A DNA stretch of 64,000 nucleotides from Flaveria trinervia (lineage: Eukaryota > Streptophyta > Magnoliopsida > Asterales > Asteraceae). The DNA is taken from the NCBI GenBank assembly GCA_025506515.1, contig CM046443.1, positions 39,334,928 to 39,398,927 on the forward strand, read 5' to 3'. Both the position numbers and the translations under genes were made by a program. This document shows, in pieces, positions 45,825 to 57,728 of this stretch. Under the pieces are notes generated by a model. That model did no database searches, had not been told where the DNA came from, and saw only the letters and a list, made by a program, of their open reading frames with translations. Every line of letters starts with the position of its first letter. The stretch's first letter is position 1.

Positions 45825-46948
45825 ATGGCCGGAGGTAGATCTTCGAAGGCTTCGCGAGGTGGAGGTCATGGTGGACGTGGTGTTGGACCACGTGTCATGA
45901 GAGGCAAATCTAAAATTGGTGAGACGACTCATGAAGAGCCCGAGATTAATCACCAGGAAGGTGGTGATGAGAGTGCTAATCTGAGGGCCTTGGTGATAGA
46001 GGCGGTTGTGGAGGAAGTTCACCAGGTCATGCAGACGATCCTACCGTTTACGGTAACCGAAGTGATTAAGGTGTTGAGGGAAGGTGAGAGGAAGGAGAGG
46101 AACAAGCCCTCGGGAGAGAGAGAGCAACCGAATATTGAGACGGTTCACGAGGCTGCAACAATGGGGCATTTCAGAGATGGAGGTTGTATGTGATATTAGC
46201 AAGTTTAGGGAAGATCAAAAGGTAAAGTTCACCACTCACTCATTCGTGGACTCGACTCTGTGTTAGTGGGACAATACTGTCTAGGCTAAGGGCAGTAGGG
46301 CTATCGGGAGGATGAAGTGGAAAAAACTAAAAACGTTGGTGATAAGGAGTTCTTTTCTCATAGAGAGTTGGACAAGGTTGAGAGAGACTTCCTATAGTTG
46401 GAGGTGGGAACTATGACACACCAACAATACACCACCAAGTTCAACAAAATAGCATGAGTGGTGCTAGATTAAGTAATTCCTTGTCACGAAAGATTATGAG
46501 GTATATCCAAGCCTTGTCGGTGGATATTCGCAGGCACATGATCATTGCCCAGTCGAGTATGTTTAGGTTGGTTGTTGATCTAGCAGGAAGGCTGTATGAT
46601 AAAAGAGACGTAGTGGTGGCTGAGGTGAGCAAGAAAGGTGGTGGTGATCGGGTCTGGAATGGGAAGTGGTTTGGACGTGGCGGGGCTGCTCCAAACAACA
46701 AGGCTGTGAGTATGGATGATTGGTGTGTCGTCACACCTGGTGCGGGGTTGAAGAGGTGTGGCAGGTGTGGGAAGGAGCACACTGGAGAATGTAGGTGGGG
46801 ATTGCACATATGCTTTAAGTGTGGGAAGGCTGATCACATGACGAGAGAGTGTAAGGCGAGAAGGTGTTTTAACTGTGGTGGAGAGGGCCACATGAGCAGG
46901 GATTGGAAGAGGCCGAGGGTAGAGAGTTTCGAAGCAAAGAAGACGTGA
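45825..46948 (+). pseudogene. gag: Gag of element D
   Basis: Starts MAGGRSSKASRGGGHGGRGV at 45825. Open to 46193, then frame changes through the core (FTTHSFVDSTLC near 46230). Open again 46454-46948 with RHMIIAQSSMFRLVVDLAG and three zinc knuckles: CGRCGKEHTGEC (short form), CFKCGKADHMTREC, and a third in which the last Cys is Trp (CFNCGGEGHMSRDW). Same architecture as the gag of A. Confidence 0.85.
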
Positions 46949-46958
46949 AGGGAAAAAA

Positions 46959-47552
46959 GTGAGTGTCAAAGTCTTCATGATGACCCAGGAGGAGGCTAGG
47001 ACAAACCCCAATGTTGTGTCATGTATGTTTCTAGTAAACCAAATTTTTGCTTCTGTGTTATTTGATTCTGGTGCTAGCAATTGTTTTATTCAGTTTCTTT
47101 TTGTGCTAATCTGCCTGTTAGAAGTAGAAATATTGATGAGCCCTTCAACGCAAAAACTGCCATAGGTAAGTCTACCATAATTTCTGAATTAATAGAAGGT
47201 TTGACGTAGAGTTAGAAGGTCATAAGTTTCCTGCTATACTTTTTGTGATGACCTTAGGTGGGTTTGATGTAGTCCTAGGAATGGACTGGTTAGCGGCCTA
47301 CGAGACACATATCATATGTCGCAGGAAGATGATTCGATTGACAGCACCCGACGGGAGTTCAGTGATGATTTACGGTGATCGAGTCACTACGATTCCGAAT
47401 GTGATTTCAATCGCGGTTGTGGGAAAATGCATGAGGCGTGGATGTAGTGCCTACCTGGCCTACGTGAAGGATGTGGATACGCCAACACGACAACTGTCTG
47501 ATGTACCGGTTGTGTGTGAGTTCCCAGACATGTTCCTAGAGAATTTACCAGG
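46959..47552 (+). pseudogene. Protease of element D
   Basis: The active-site word LFDSGASNCF is intact (DSGA at 47064-47075). A stop near 47164 breaks the frame. The second half, GGFDVVLGMDWLAAYETHI, is in the 47245-47592 frame. The order and spacing are normal for gypsy protease. Confidence 0.8.
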
Positions 47553-48500
47553 GTGCCACCGGACCGTGAAATCGAGTTCCAGATTGATTTGATACCTTGT
47601 GCTCAGCCTGTCTTTAAGGCACCGTATCGGTTGGCTCCTTCCAAGATGAAGGAATTGATGGAGCAACTACAAGAGTTGCTTGATAAGGGGTTCATTAGAC
47701 CGAGTATCTCCTTTGGTGTGCTTCGGTTTTATTTGCCAAGAAGAAAGACTATAGTACGAGGATGTGTATTGACTACCATGAGTTGAACAAGTTGATGGTA
47801 AAGAATCAGTACCCGTTACCGAGGATTGACGAATTTTTTGATTAGCTTCAAAGTGCCAGGTGGTTCTCGAGGATTGATCTCCAATCTGGTTACCATCAAT
47901 TTAAGGTAAAGGAGCCAAATATTCCTAAAACAACTTTTCGTACACGTTATGGACATTACGAGTTTGTCCTTATGTCTATTCGTTTAACCAACAAGCCAAC
48001 TACTTTTTTGGATTTAATGAATCGAGTGTGTCGGCTGATGTTAGATAAATTAGTGATTGTGTTTAGCGATGATATCCAGATTTATTCATAGAGTGAGGCG
48101 GAGCATGCCGATCACATTCAAGAAGTGTTGGAGACACTTAGAAAGAAGAAGTTGTATGCTAAGTTCTCTAAGTGCAAGTTCTGGCTGTGCAAAGTTCAAT
48201 CTTTGGGTCACGTTGTGAATCTTGAAGGGATTATGGTGGACCCGACAAAATTAGAAGCGGTGATGTAATGGAAGTCTCCAAGGATGCCATCCGAGATCCG
48301 TAGTTTCTTAGGATTGATGTGATATTATAGAAGATTAATCCAAGACTTCTCTAAAATAGCTTATCTGTTGACCAAGTTGATGCGTAAGGATGTGTTGTTT
48401 GTATGGGGTCAAGAGCAAGAGAATGCTTTTGAAGAATTAAAGACAAGGTTGAGTCAAGATCTTTTCTTGTCTTTACCCGAAGGATGCAAAGATTTGATGG
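47553..48500 (+). pseudogene. Reverse transcriptase of element D
   Basis: PYRLAPSKMKELMEQLQEL and GFIRPSISFGVL in the fingers, then frameshifts. RIDLQSGYHQF-like text near 47870 and TTFRTRYGHYEFV near 47930 mark the palm. The catalytic box at 48062-48073 reads FSDD; both Asp are kept although the second residue is unusual. An in-frame stop follows near 48091 and the frame is broken again before RNase H. Confidence 0.85.
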
Positions 48501-49015
48501 TCTACTCAGATGCTTCTTACTTGGGGTTGGGTTGTGTGTTGATGCAGTGAGGAAAGCTTATAGCATACGCATCCCGACAATTGAAGGTTCATGAGGTTAA
48601 TTACCCTACTCATGACTTGGAGCTAGCAATTATGGTCTTCGCGTTAAAGACTTGGAGGCACTACCTATATGGGACGAAGTGCACCATCTTCACTGACCAC
48701 AAGATCTTGAAGTATTTCTTTGAGAAGAAAGATTTGAATATGAGTCAGAGGCAATGTTTGGAACTCATAAAGGATTATGATTGTGAGATCCGTTACCATC
48801 TGGGCAAGGCTAACGTAGTGGCGGATGCCCTTAGCCAAAAAGAGGGGCCTGAACCAATTCGGGTGAAGGCTTATCAATTGGTTATGACCTCCGATGTGAT
48901 GAAGCAGACCAAGGAGTGTCAAGACGAGGTGTTAAAAGAGGAATGCCTTAACTTCGAAAGGATGAGAGGTCTAGCCGTGGAGTTAGGTGAAAACACTCTC
49001 GGTGTTAGAACCTGA
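48501..49015 (+). pseudogene. RNase H of element D
   Basis: VYSDASYLGLGCVLMQ, then TGA at 48548-48550, then LIAYASRQLKVHEVNYPTHD, FTDHKILKYFFEKKDLNM and ANVVADALSQKE. These are the conserved RNase H motifs in order, followed by the linker toward integrase. Confidence 0.85.
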
Positions 49016-50190
49016 TTCGAATGAATGTGGACTCCTTAGTATGGGGATCTACGTGGGAAGATCATAGAAGAAACTTATAAGACTTGATACTCCATTCATC
49101 CTGGTGCTACAAAGATGTATCAGGATATGAAGAAAGATTATTAGTGGCCGGGTATGAAATGTGACATAGCGGAGTATGTGAGTAAGTTCCTTACTTGCTT
49201 GCAAGTGAAGGTGGAGCACCAGAGGCCGTACGAGAAGATCCAACCTTTGGATATACTAGAGTGGAAGTGGGAACATATCACAATGGACTTTATCATGAAG
49301 TTACCGCGTACCGTGAGAGGGTATGATACCATATGGTGATAGTTGACCGTCTAACGAAGAGTGCTCACTTCCTACCAATCCATGAGACGTATTAATCCAA
49401 ATGGTTGGTGGATATGTTTATCAAGGAGATTGTAACTCTTCATGGTGTACCGATGTCATATTGTGTCTGACCGTGACACCGGTTTACATCTAAGTTTTGG
49501 AGAAGATTTCATGATACGATGGGGATGAGGTTATACATTAGCACGAATTATCATCCACATATGGATGGTCAGTCAGAGAGAACAATTCAGATGCTTAAGG
49601 ATATGCTCCGAGCGTGGATCATTGATTTTGGAGGAAGTTGGGACCATCACTTATCGTTAGCTGAATTTTTATACAATAACAGTTATCATGCCAGCATTGG
49701 TATGCTCCCTTATGAGATGCTATATAGTATGAGATGTAGAACACCTGTTTTTTGGGTGATATTGCTCAGAAGGAGTTAGGAAGTGTTGAGGTGATTGACG
49801 CTATGACTAAGAAGCTAAAGAAGATTAAAGCCTTTATGAAGGCCGTGAAAGATAGACAAACGTTGTATGCGGATAAAAGACATGAACTGATTAGTTCAAG
49901 GTGAGTGATAAGGTTATGTTAAAGGTCTCACCTTGGAAGGGTATCATTTGGTTCAGAAGCAGGGCAAGTTGAGCCCAAGGTACATAGGGCCTTTCCGAAT
50001 CATTGCTCGAGTAGTAGAGCTGGCCTATAGGTTGGAATTGCCTGATGAGTTAAGTGGAATTCATATGACATTCCATGTATCTCATTTGAATAAGTGCTTA
50101 GCTGATGAGGATATGGTCATACCACTGGAGGATATCAAGATATATAAGCGACTCAATTATGTGGAGCAACCGGTGGCGATTACGAAATAA
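49016..50190 (+). pseudogene. Integrase of element D
   Basis: The zinc-binding domain is damaged (IHPGATKMYQDMKKDY and FLTCLQVKVEHQRP survive). The core starts MDFIMKLPRTVRGYDTIW (first Asp), then a frameshift. The second Asp region (SDRDTGLH-like, near 49468) is shifted. YHPHMDGQSERTIQMLKDML contains the Glu. The C-terminal part 49933-50190 reads SPRYIGPFRIIARVVELAYR and ends with a stop after YVEQPVAITK. The text beyond resembles a degraded chromodomain-like tail out of frame. Confidence 0.85.
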
Positions 50191-50315
50191 AGTGGTTCCC
50201 TTGTTGCGAGTATACTAGAAGCAAAGAAAGCAATCTGAGTCTATGTGAGAGACCAAATAAATGATGCGACAACATTACTCATACTTGTTTGAGGAATAAC
50301 AGGTTTCGAGGACGA

Positions 50316-50338
50316 AACTCATATAAGGGGGGTGGACT
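50316..50338 (+). other. Polypurine tract of element D
   Basis: GAAACTCATATAAGGGGGGT followed by GGACT, directly before the 3' LTR. The run AAGGGGGGTGGA is the core. Confidence 0.85.
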
Positions 50339-50419
50339 TGTAACACTCGAAAATTTAATGAAAAGAACAAAAAAGATAAGAAAAGAAGGAAATGAATTAA
50401 AACCCAAGTTGAGGGGTTA
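50339..50419 (+). repeat. 3' LTR stub of element D
   Basis: Matches the first 81 bases of the 5' LTR up to GTTGAGGGGTTA, then stops abruptly. Confidence 0.85.
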
Positions 50420-51789
50420 CATAATCAGGATGTTTAGGATCTACAAAACCAGGTGGCTGTTTGATATACACCTCTTTATTGATCTTGAAGTTCTTGGATG
50501 CAGCAAAGGCCAAGAATATCCTAAACTTCCAGTCTTGCTACAGGAGCAAAGACATCACTATAGTCAATTCCTTCTTGTTGTGTGTATCCTTGAGCAACTA
50601 GTCTATCTTTGTTTTTGATGACAATGCCTCTATCATGTTTCTTATTCCTAAACACCCATTTGGTTCCTATAGTAGTTTTCTCAGGAGGAAGAGGACATAG
50701 GTTCCAAACCTTCTACCTTTTGAATTGAAGCAGCTCCTCTTGCATAGCTTTAACCCAACTTCTATCCTTTAGAGCCTAATAAATTTATTTGGCTCTATCT
50801 GGACAAGAAAAAAGAGTGAAGACAAACATTTGCATCATGGGTTTGTCCTCTGTTCTTACCCTTGAATCAACATCTCCAATGATGTTTGCGGTGGGATGTG
50901 ACTTGTGGATCCTTAGCTGAGGGATCATAGCAAGTTGCTGAGAGAGATCTAAATTAGAAAATTTTTGGATCTGGCATTAATTCTTCTCCAACCAAATTTG
51001 CACACTTATCAAGAGAGACTTGATCCAATGAGTGTGTGACATGATTGATGTTTTCATCTATGGAGTGGTTATCAACATCAAGAAATTCTTGATCACTATC
51101 GCCACCACCATTTTCCTCTACATTTGAAGCTTCTTTATCCGGTTGTTGAGCCTCTACGCTGGAATTTGAAGGCATCTCAGATGTATCAACTGAATTTGTC
51201 ATTGTTGTGCTGATAGATACTTCATTTGCAGAAGTAGTTACAAATGGAACTGAAGATGTATATCTTGAAGGTATTCTTAGCTCAAATCTTTGATTAGAAT
51301 CCCCTTTTCAATGTTGAGCTTACCATTTGTGACCTTGCCCCTTCCAAAAATGTAACAATATTCATCTCCTCTAAAAGCAACTGGCCCTCCATCAATTCTT
51401 TCAAAATTTTGAAGTAGTGACCTGTTGCCTATCATGTGCCTGGAACAGCCACTATCAATGATCCGGACATTCTTATTTGTCTTGAGTTATTCCTACACAA
51501 AGAAATGATTAGTTACATTTGTAAACCCAAGCCCTATTGGTCTTGGACTCATCAAAAGAAGTAGAAAGTTATGAAACAGTAATAGATCCTATTGTTGTGC
51601 TTTGGGGATCTTTTGCTGTTGTTGATGGAGAACTTTCAGTCACTTGGTTTTTCTTTGTCTTCCACACCACCTTTGGAACTTTGGACTTGACTTTCAACAC
51701 TTGGAAGCTTTTGAGACTTTCAAAGTTTTGATGACTGGACCTTGTTGCACCCTGAAAGGATCATACATGCCATTCAATGGGTGAGATGA
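50420..51789 (-). pseudogene. Copia fragment H: protease joined to hinge and RT start, integrase missing
   Basis: In minus direction: end of gag (NRAWVYKCN, about 51508-51540), protease IDSGCSRHMIGNRSLLQ (about 51420-51475) with Asp-Ser-Gly intact, then after a short stretch an acidic Ser-rich hinge (51202-50954) and the RT start with IGTKWVFRNKKHDRG and ARLE-type palm text (50760-50424). Integrase, which should lie between protease and hinge, is missing. The RT is cut at 50420 where the 3' LTR of D meets it. The upstream end is cut by element E. Confidence 0.8.
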
Positions 51790-51804
51790 TGGTTGTTCTA
51801 CTAG

Positions 51805-52145
51805 ATTCGCACAAGTCCAAGAAGTAATGCGGATGAAGATCCTGCGCAGAAGAAAAATCAAGTATGGCTATCCGCATTTGTAAATGCCGAAGTCATAAAA
51901 CAAATGCGGACAAGCATTTGTTCTTCCGCATTAACAAATGTGGAAGACCAGAAGAAACGCGGACAAGATTTTGTTCATCCGCATTTGCCAATGTGGATGA
52001 CCAGACAAATGCGCAGAAGTATTTGTTCACCCGTATTAACCAATGCGGATGACTAACATACTAATGCGGAAGATCAAGTAAAGAAATGCTAATCAAGTTA
52101 ACTCATCCGCATTTGCCAATGTGCATGAACAAGATGTAATGCGGA
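51805..52145 (+). repeat. CCGCATTTG/AATGCGG array in the LTR of E
   Basis: Five or more facing pairs such as CCGCATTTGCCAATGTGGAT and CCGCATTAACAAATGTGGAA, each able to form a short hairpin, spaced about 45-60 bases apart. Confidence 0.85.
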
Positions 52146-52220
52146 TCAAGACTTAGACTAGTTCTGATGTAATAGGTCAGGGGTAGTTTAGTCATTTTGT
52201 AAAAGGCATCTTGTCTGCCT

Positions 52221-52229
52221 ATAAGTAGA
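52221..52229 (+). promoter_or_regulatory. TATA box in the LTR of E
   Basis: CCTATAAGTAGAAT, about 75 bases downstream of the array and about 250 bases before the LTR end. Confidence 0.6.
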
Positions 52230-52479
52230 ATAGAAAACCTCATACATGAGGTGACACATTTTAGACAATTAGAATATTTTGTATTCTCTAGGTGCATTAT
52301 TACTTTTCTTGCTAAACCCTAGCAGTCATTGTAATCAATCACCTTTATTAGTATATACAAAGCATTTATGAGTCTTTCTTCTGCATTGAATGTTTCTTGA
52401 TTGTATGATTCTGCCATTCAATCATTAACTCGATCATTATATTCGATCCTAAGTGAGAATCTCAATCTACCCAGTCAAT

Positions 52480-52491
52480 TGGTATAAGAGC
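52480..52491 (+). other. Primer binding site of element E
   Basis: TGGTATAAGAGC, the initiator Met tRNA site with one change, right after the LTR. Confidence 0.85.
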
Positions 52492-52838
52492 TTTGGCTCT
52501 CGGTTCTTTTCAAATCTACCCAAGACCTGAATAGAACTTGATTGATCTGGTGATTGAGTTGCTAATAGATTATTCTATCATCTCTACTTAGTAAACAACA
52601 GAAAATACTCCTGTCAACATGTTCTTACTTACTGTTCAAGCGATTTCTATCAAGAACATAGCTACAAACTTCATTCTCGAAGCTGTGAACAGTTGAAAGA
52701 GCAAGCGTTAACAACAAGAAACTGAGAAAAGTAACAAATCTGATTCTGAAATCTGTTTGGATGATTTGGACAAGTTGGACTAATTGAACCTAAAATTCAT
52801 CTAATCGGTAATTAAACAAGTTAAAACTACTTGTTAAA

Positions 52839-54669
52839 ATGGATTCTCACAGTTTCTCAAAACTTGGCCATACACCTAAACCTCCTATGCTTAAACACAA
52901 ATCTAAGTTTAAACAATGGAAAATCTAGTACAGGAATTACATTACACGTGTAGATCCTAATTTATGGATCTTAATATGTAAGGGGCCACACATCCTTGTC
53001 ACTCTGTCTGCAGATCAGGCTACTATCTACAAGACTTCAAGGATACCCATTGAAGATCTAACAGTTGATGATAAAGATTACAAGAAAATAAAGATTGATC
53101 TGAAAGCCTACTCTATCCTAACTCAAGCACTCAAGATGGATGTGCTGAAATGATTGGAGAAATATGGTACTGCCAAAGTTGTATCGGATGCACTACAAAT
53201 CATGTGTGAGGGACCAGTGAAGTTGCAGAAATTAACAAGGACAAGCTTGTTAATCAGTACGAAACATTTCATCACTCCAAGGGGGAGTCAATATCCAAAC
53301 AACTGCACAGATTTGTACAGTTGGTAAATGACTTGGAAATCATGGGAGTCACTTAGAAGGTTAAGGAATTAAACAAGAAAATGTTGCATAGTCTTCCAGA
53401 GACCTGGAAACAAAATGTGACAATGTTATAGAACACTCTTGATCTTGAGAGTACAACTCTGGACATAATGATAGCCAAGATAGAAGCTTTGGAGTTAGAT
53501 GAAAGAAGCAGAAACTTGGGAGGACCCACAGTGATTGAGGCATTCAAATTTCCATCAGAATCTCATTCTGTGGAAATGCCTTCATTACTAAGGAGGATGA
53601 TTTCATCTCATCAAGAGATCAACTGAATACCACAGGGTTCATTGCAACTCCATCAACTAATCATCCATCAACATCATCCCAAGAATCCAGAGTCACTACT
53701 GCTCCTACAACCACTCCTGAAGACCAAGATCTGAAGAACAAAAGGTGACTTATAATGCCTTAGTTTCAAGCTTTGAAGCATATTTAGAAGGAAGACTCAT
53801 ATCTGCTCATCTGATCCAGGAAGATCAAGAGGAAATGAATCCAGATGATGTGGAAGAAATGGATCTGCAATGGCAAATGGCCATGATTGCTATGAGAGCA
53901 AATAAATTTTTCAGAAAAGGCAAAAAGCTCAGCCTTAATGAAAATACAAAGCTTGGATATGATAAATCCAAAGTGAAATACTTCAACTATGGCATGGCTG
54001 GCCACTTCTCTGAGAATGCAATTCCCCAAAAGAAACAACTTTCAAAGGAATTCTCAAAGACAGTCATCCTCACAATCAAACTCAAGCTTTCATTCCAACA
54101 ATCACTAGCAGCAGTATCATCATCCACAACAACATCAATCATATCAAAATCCACCTCAACTGACAAACCAAGCTCATGGAAGTAGTAAGTCATCGGCTAA
54201 TGCTCTCGTGATAAAGAAAGATGGGGTATGTGACTGGAGCATGTATGCAGAGAAAGTCAAGCCTCAATTTCAAAATCATGCACTTATGGCTCACATCAAC
54301 GATGGTCCATCACCAATGCCTACTAAGGTAAAATCTAACCTTTGTAGTGAAAAATGGATTAGTGAGTTGCAAGGTTATAGAGAGCATAACCATAAAATAG
54401 CAGACAAAAATAAAAAAAGAAAAGGTGAAGTCAGAGATGATGAAAAGAGAGATAAAAAGATTTGAAATCAAAATAAAATCTCTCATCTCTGACATTGAAA
54501 AACTGCATGGTAAAAAGTACACTCTTGCAGCTGAGAATGAGCTACTTACTGAAAAGTTAGCTCAATCTAAGGCTGAACATACACTTACTGAAGTGAAACT
54601 TGAAAAGTTTCAAATGTCTTCAGTCAAGCTGCGAGAGATGCTTAATTCTCAAAAGGATCCAAAGGACAT
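52839..54669 (+). pseudogene. Gag of element E with C-terminal coiled coil
   Basis: Starts MDSHSFSKLGHTPKPPMLK at 52839. In-frame stops follow at about 52926, 53150, 53354 and 53428. Copia gag text is clear (ILVTLSADQATIYK; NKKMLHSLPETW). From 53745 an acidic stretch leads to the zinc knuckle position at about 53977-54018, which reads YFNYGMAGHFSENAI: all three Cys are lost, only His is kept. A Lys/Glu-rich coiled coil (54208-54670, with IKSLISDIEKLHGKK and LLTEKLAQSKAE) follows. This long C-terminal extension is unusual beside the short gag of C. Confidence 0.8.
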
Positions 54670-55606
54670 GTGAGGATTGGGTATAATTCATGTCCTCCAC
54701 CATACAATGACAACTACACTGTCATGCCTGAATCTGTCACACTCAATGAGGAATTTGAAACTAAAACTATGGAACCAAAATATATAGTAAAACAAGTAAC
54801 CAGTCCTCAAAACAAACCTGATGTTTATATTGAAACAAATGAGTATAAAATCAAACTAGGACACCCAATCAAAATTAAAGACTATTCAGACAAGGCAGTG
54901 AGTGTCATTAAACCCACAAGCCCCATAAAGGCAATTGCTCCTTTTATAAAATTCATACCTTCTGTTTTAAAAGGTAAAAAAGAAGTATGTGAAGTCAGTG
55001 AAACCCACTGCTAAAAGCAGTTCTGATAATGAGATTATATCTCCAAACAAATCAAGCAAATCAGACAAGGTTTCACTGCAAAAGAAACAAAAGAGAGCAC
55101 TGATTTCAACGTGTAAGACTCTGTCAGACCCTCAATCTTCAAAATCAAGACAGGGTGCTGGTTTTGATATATATAAAAGGAACACGTTGATCAACTCGAG
55201 AAAGAGGTACAGAAAGGATTGAAGAAACAAAACCAGCCAAGAGAGTCTAACAAAAAGGCTGATTTTGATTCTCCCATAAGCAAAAGAAAATGGCTTAGCA
55301 ACAAATGAGAAAATTAACTGAGTCCCACAAATCAAAATCTAATTCAAGCAACAAACAAATGTAATGTGACATTTGTGATATGTTCAATCACAAAACAAAA
55401 AGTGCTTTTACAATCAACATTGCTCTATCTGTGACATGAACAACCACTCAACGAAAAACTGTTATTTTAACAAATATTGTTCAGTCTATGATATGAACAA
55501 TCACAAAACATCTTGTTGTTACTTCAATCAGAAGGGATTGAGAATTCCCCAAAAGTCAAAGAAGCAACCATTTCATCAATCAAAAGTCTGACTTTCATAA
55601 CCCAAA
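54670..55606 (+). pseudogene. Linker between gag and protease of E
   Basis: Lys/Ser/Pro-rich, low-complexity coding text in several broken frames (54670-55014, 54989-55222), followed by the tandem zinc-knuckle block described separately. No known enzyme domain is seen. Confidence 0.6.
55365..55519 (+). other. Three tandem zinc-knuckle-like motifs in E
   Basis: Motif 1 (55365-55405) starts CDICDMFNH and reaches its last Cys after a 1-base deletion. Motif 2 (55421-55462) is a perfect CSICDMNNHSTKNC. Motif 3 (55478-55519) reads CSVYDMNNHKTSCC, with the second Cys changed to Tyr. They repeat every 57 bases (19 residues) and share the DMNNH core. They could bind zinc and nucleic acid as ordinary retroviral knuckles do; that is inference. 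Confidence 0.75.
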
Positions 55607-56301
55607 ATGATCTTTGAAAATCAAAAACAGTTTAAATTTCTTCAAAAGAATAGAGATCAAAGATTTCACTACTCATCTGACTCTTCTGTTGATGTTGATG
55701 AGAAGACTCCAGCAAGATATCATAAGCAATCTCGCAGGTCACCTCAAAATAGATCACAATTTAGAGGAAAGTATCAAGAAGTCACCATAATAGATAGGAA
55801 CGGGAAACCCAAGACCATCATGGCTTGGGTTCCATATACTAATTAGTTCTTTTATGCTTGTAGGGTCATCCACATAGGTCCAATAGCTTATGGTACGTGG
55901 ACAGTGGATGCTCCCGACACATGACTGGAGATCGTTCCCTCCTTCATGTCTTCAAGCATATACAAGGAACTACGGTGGCATTTGGTGGAGATTCACAAGG
56001 TGGTAGAATTACAGGTAAAGGATTTGTGATGAATGGGATGCTGAGCATTGACAGAGTGAACTACTATGAACAACTGAACTTCAATCTACTAAACGTGTCT
56101 TAGATCTGTGACAAGAAATATTCAACTCACTTTACAGACACTCATTGCTACATTCTGAAACCTGGATTTCATATCTCTGAAGAATGGGTTGTCCTAAAGA
56201 CCCCAAGGAAGAATAATACTTATGTTTTAAAACCTGTGTTTTGCATCACCTAAAGAAGAAACATGTCTTTTGTCAAAAGCATCATTTGATGAGTCACAGC
56301 T
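55607..56301 (+). pseudogene. End of gag and protease of element E
   Basis: 55607-55846 ends TIIDRNGKPKTIMAWVPYTN and a stop, as in the remnant at 1031. Protease starts about 55888 with DSGCSRHMTGDRSLLHVF (catalytic Asp-Ser-Gly intact) and GKGFVMNGMLSIDRVNY. A TAG near 56101 and frameshifts break the pre-integrase region that follows. Confidence 0.85.
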
Positions 56302-57387
56302 TTGGCACAGACGTTTGGGGCACACAAACTGAAAAACATGAACATATTGGTCAATGGAAACCTTGTCATTGGTCTTCCACAAAAAGAATTTCACTTCGTT
56401 AATCATTGTTCAGCGTGCCTCAAAGGAAAACAACCCAAATCTTCTTATAAATCCAAGCTGGTGAACACAAACAATACTCCAATGAAACTACTTCATATGG
56501 ATCTGTTTGGACCAACTCATGTCTTGAGTATTGGAAAGAAACAGTATTGTTTGCTGATCATTGATGTGTTTTCACGAATTACATGGGTTTTCTTCTTACT
56601 TCATAAAAACGAGGCATCCCAAATAATTCGAAACTTTACCGCACAAATTGAAAATCAACTTGATCTTAAGGTCAAAAAAATCAGAAGTGATAATGGAACT
56701 GAATTTAAAAATGAAGACATGAGTTCTTTTTGTGCAACCAAAGGCATTGCTCATCTATTCAGTGCAGCTAGAACTCCTCAACAAAATAGGTTTGCTAAAA
56801 GGAGGAATAGAACACTAATTGAAGCAACAAGAACGATGCTAGCCGATGCTAAACTGCCAATCACCTTTTGGGCATAGGCAATTAATACATCATGCTTTGT
56901 ACAAAATCAAGCTCTAATTGTAGAAGAAAGCACCATGACTCCATATGAACTGCTCTTTCATAGAAAACCATTCATTGGATTTCTTAAATCATTTGGTAGT
57001 CATGTCTTAATATTAACACCCAAGACTATATTGGGAAAGTTTTTATCTAAGTCTGATGAAGGATTCTTTGTAGGTTATTCTTCTATTTCGAAGGCTTATA
57101 GAGTGTTTAATCCTAGATTAAACATTATTGATGAATCAACGAATGTTCAATTCAAGGAACGTTCGTTTCCCAAATCTACAAATGGTCCTAACTGGTTGTT
57201 TGATATTGACTCATTTACAAAATCATTTGATCAATTTCACTTGTCTAATGTAGGAAATCTCCAGTCAGGTGATACTTCTTCAGCTGTAGAAAGAAGAGAT
57301 GACTTTTCACTGATTCCTCCTACATCTCTTGAATACATGAATGAAGATGTTCCTCTCCAAGCTGATCCCATCAGACAACCATCATAA
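56302..57387 (+). pseudogene. Integrase of element E
   Basis: Pre-integrase zinc text (NHCSACLKGKQPKSSYKSK), then LLHMDLFGPTHVLSIGKKQY (first catalytic Asp) and KIRSDNGTEFKNEDM (second). The third catalytic residue is lost: TPQQNRFAKRRNRTL has Lys (56797-56799) where Glu is invariant. A TAG after ITFWA (56875-56877) splits it. The C-terminal part 56935-57387 carries MTPYELLFHRKPFIGFLKSF and GYSSISKAYRVFNPRL. Confidence 0.9.
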
Positions 57388-57728
57388 ATCTAGAGTGTTT
57401 CAACTGAAGGAGGTCCAAGCTTGTTACCATCACACTCTGATGATCTGTGAACTGAGATCAGAAATAAAAAACAAGCTACTCCTCATCTGAAACAAAAAGA
57501 ACATCAAATGATGGAAGCAATCACAGAGCTACTAAAGCTGAAGCAGGAACTGAAACGGAGTCTGACTATCTTCATAATTCCCCAACAGTACAAGATGAAG
57601 GTGCCTCTGACCATAATGAACTGAATGTCTTCAATCTTGATGTAACCATTGTTGGTTACTCTATTCCAACCACCAGAATACACAACAATCATCCAGTTGA
57701 AACCATTATTGGTGAACTTAATGAGAGG
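57388..57728 (+). pseudogene. Hinge between integrase and RT of E
   Basis: Ser/Glu-rich text with several stops. It is the variable hinge that separates integrase and RT in copia elements. No domain is seen. Confidence 0.6.

Larger units (their letters stand above)
44195..50419 (+). mobile_element. Element D: gypsy retrotransposon related to A, 3' LTR truncated
   Basis: 5' LTR 44195-45479, primer site, gag, protease, RT, RNase H, integrase, polypurine tract, and 81 bases of 3' LTR (50339-50419). After that the sequence switches to an antisense copia fragment. The gag start, triple zinc knuckle and integrase end match element A. Many frameshifts and stops are present, so it is older than C. 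The target duplication cannot be tested because the 3' end is lost. Confidence 0.9.
51790..52477 (+). repeat. 5' LTR of element E
   Basis: Ends CTACCCAGTCA at 52477, two bases before the primer site. The start is taken as the TG in GGTTGTTCTACTAG (near 51794). It contains the CCGCATT array, a TATA box and a downstream region with typical LTR text. The U3 part is echoed in the spacer at 60369-61570. Confidence 0.75.
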
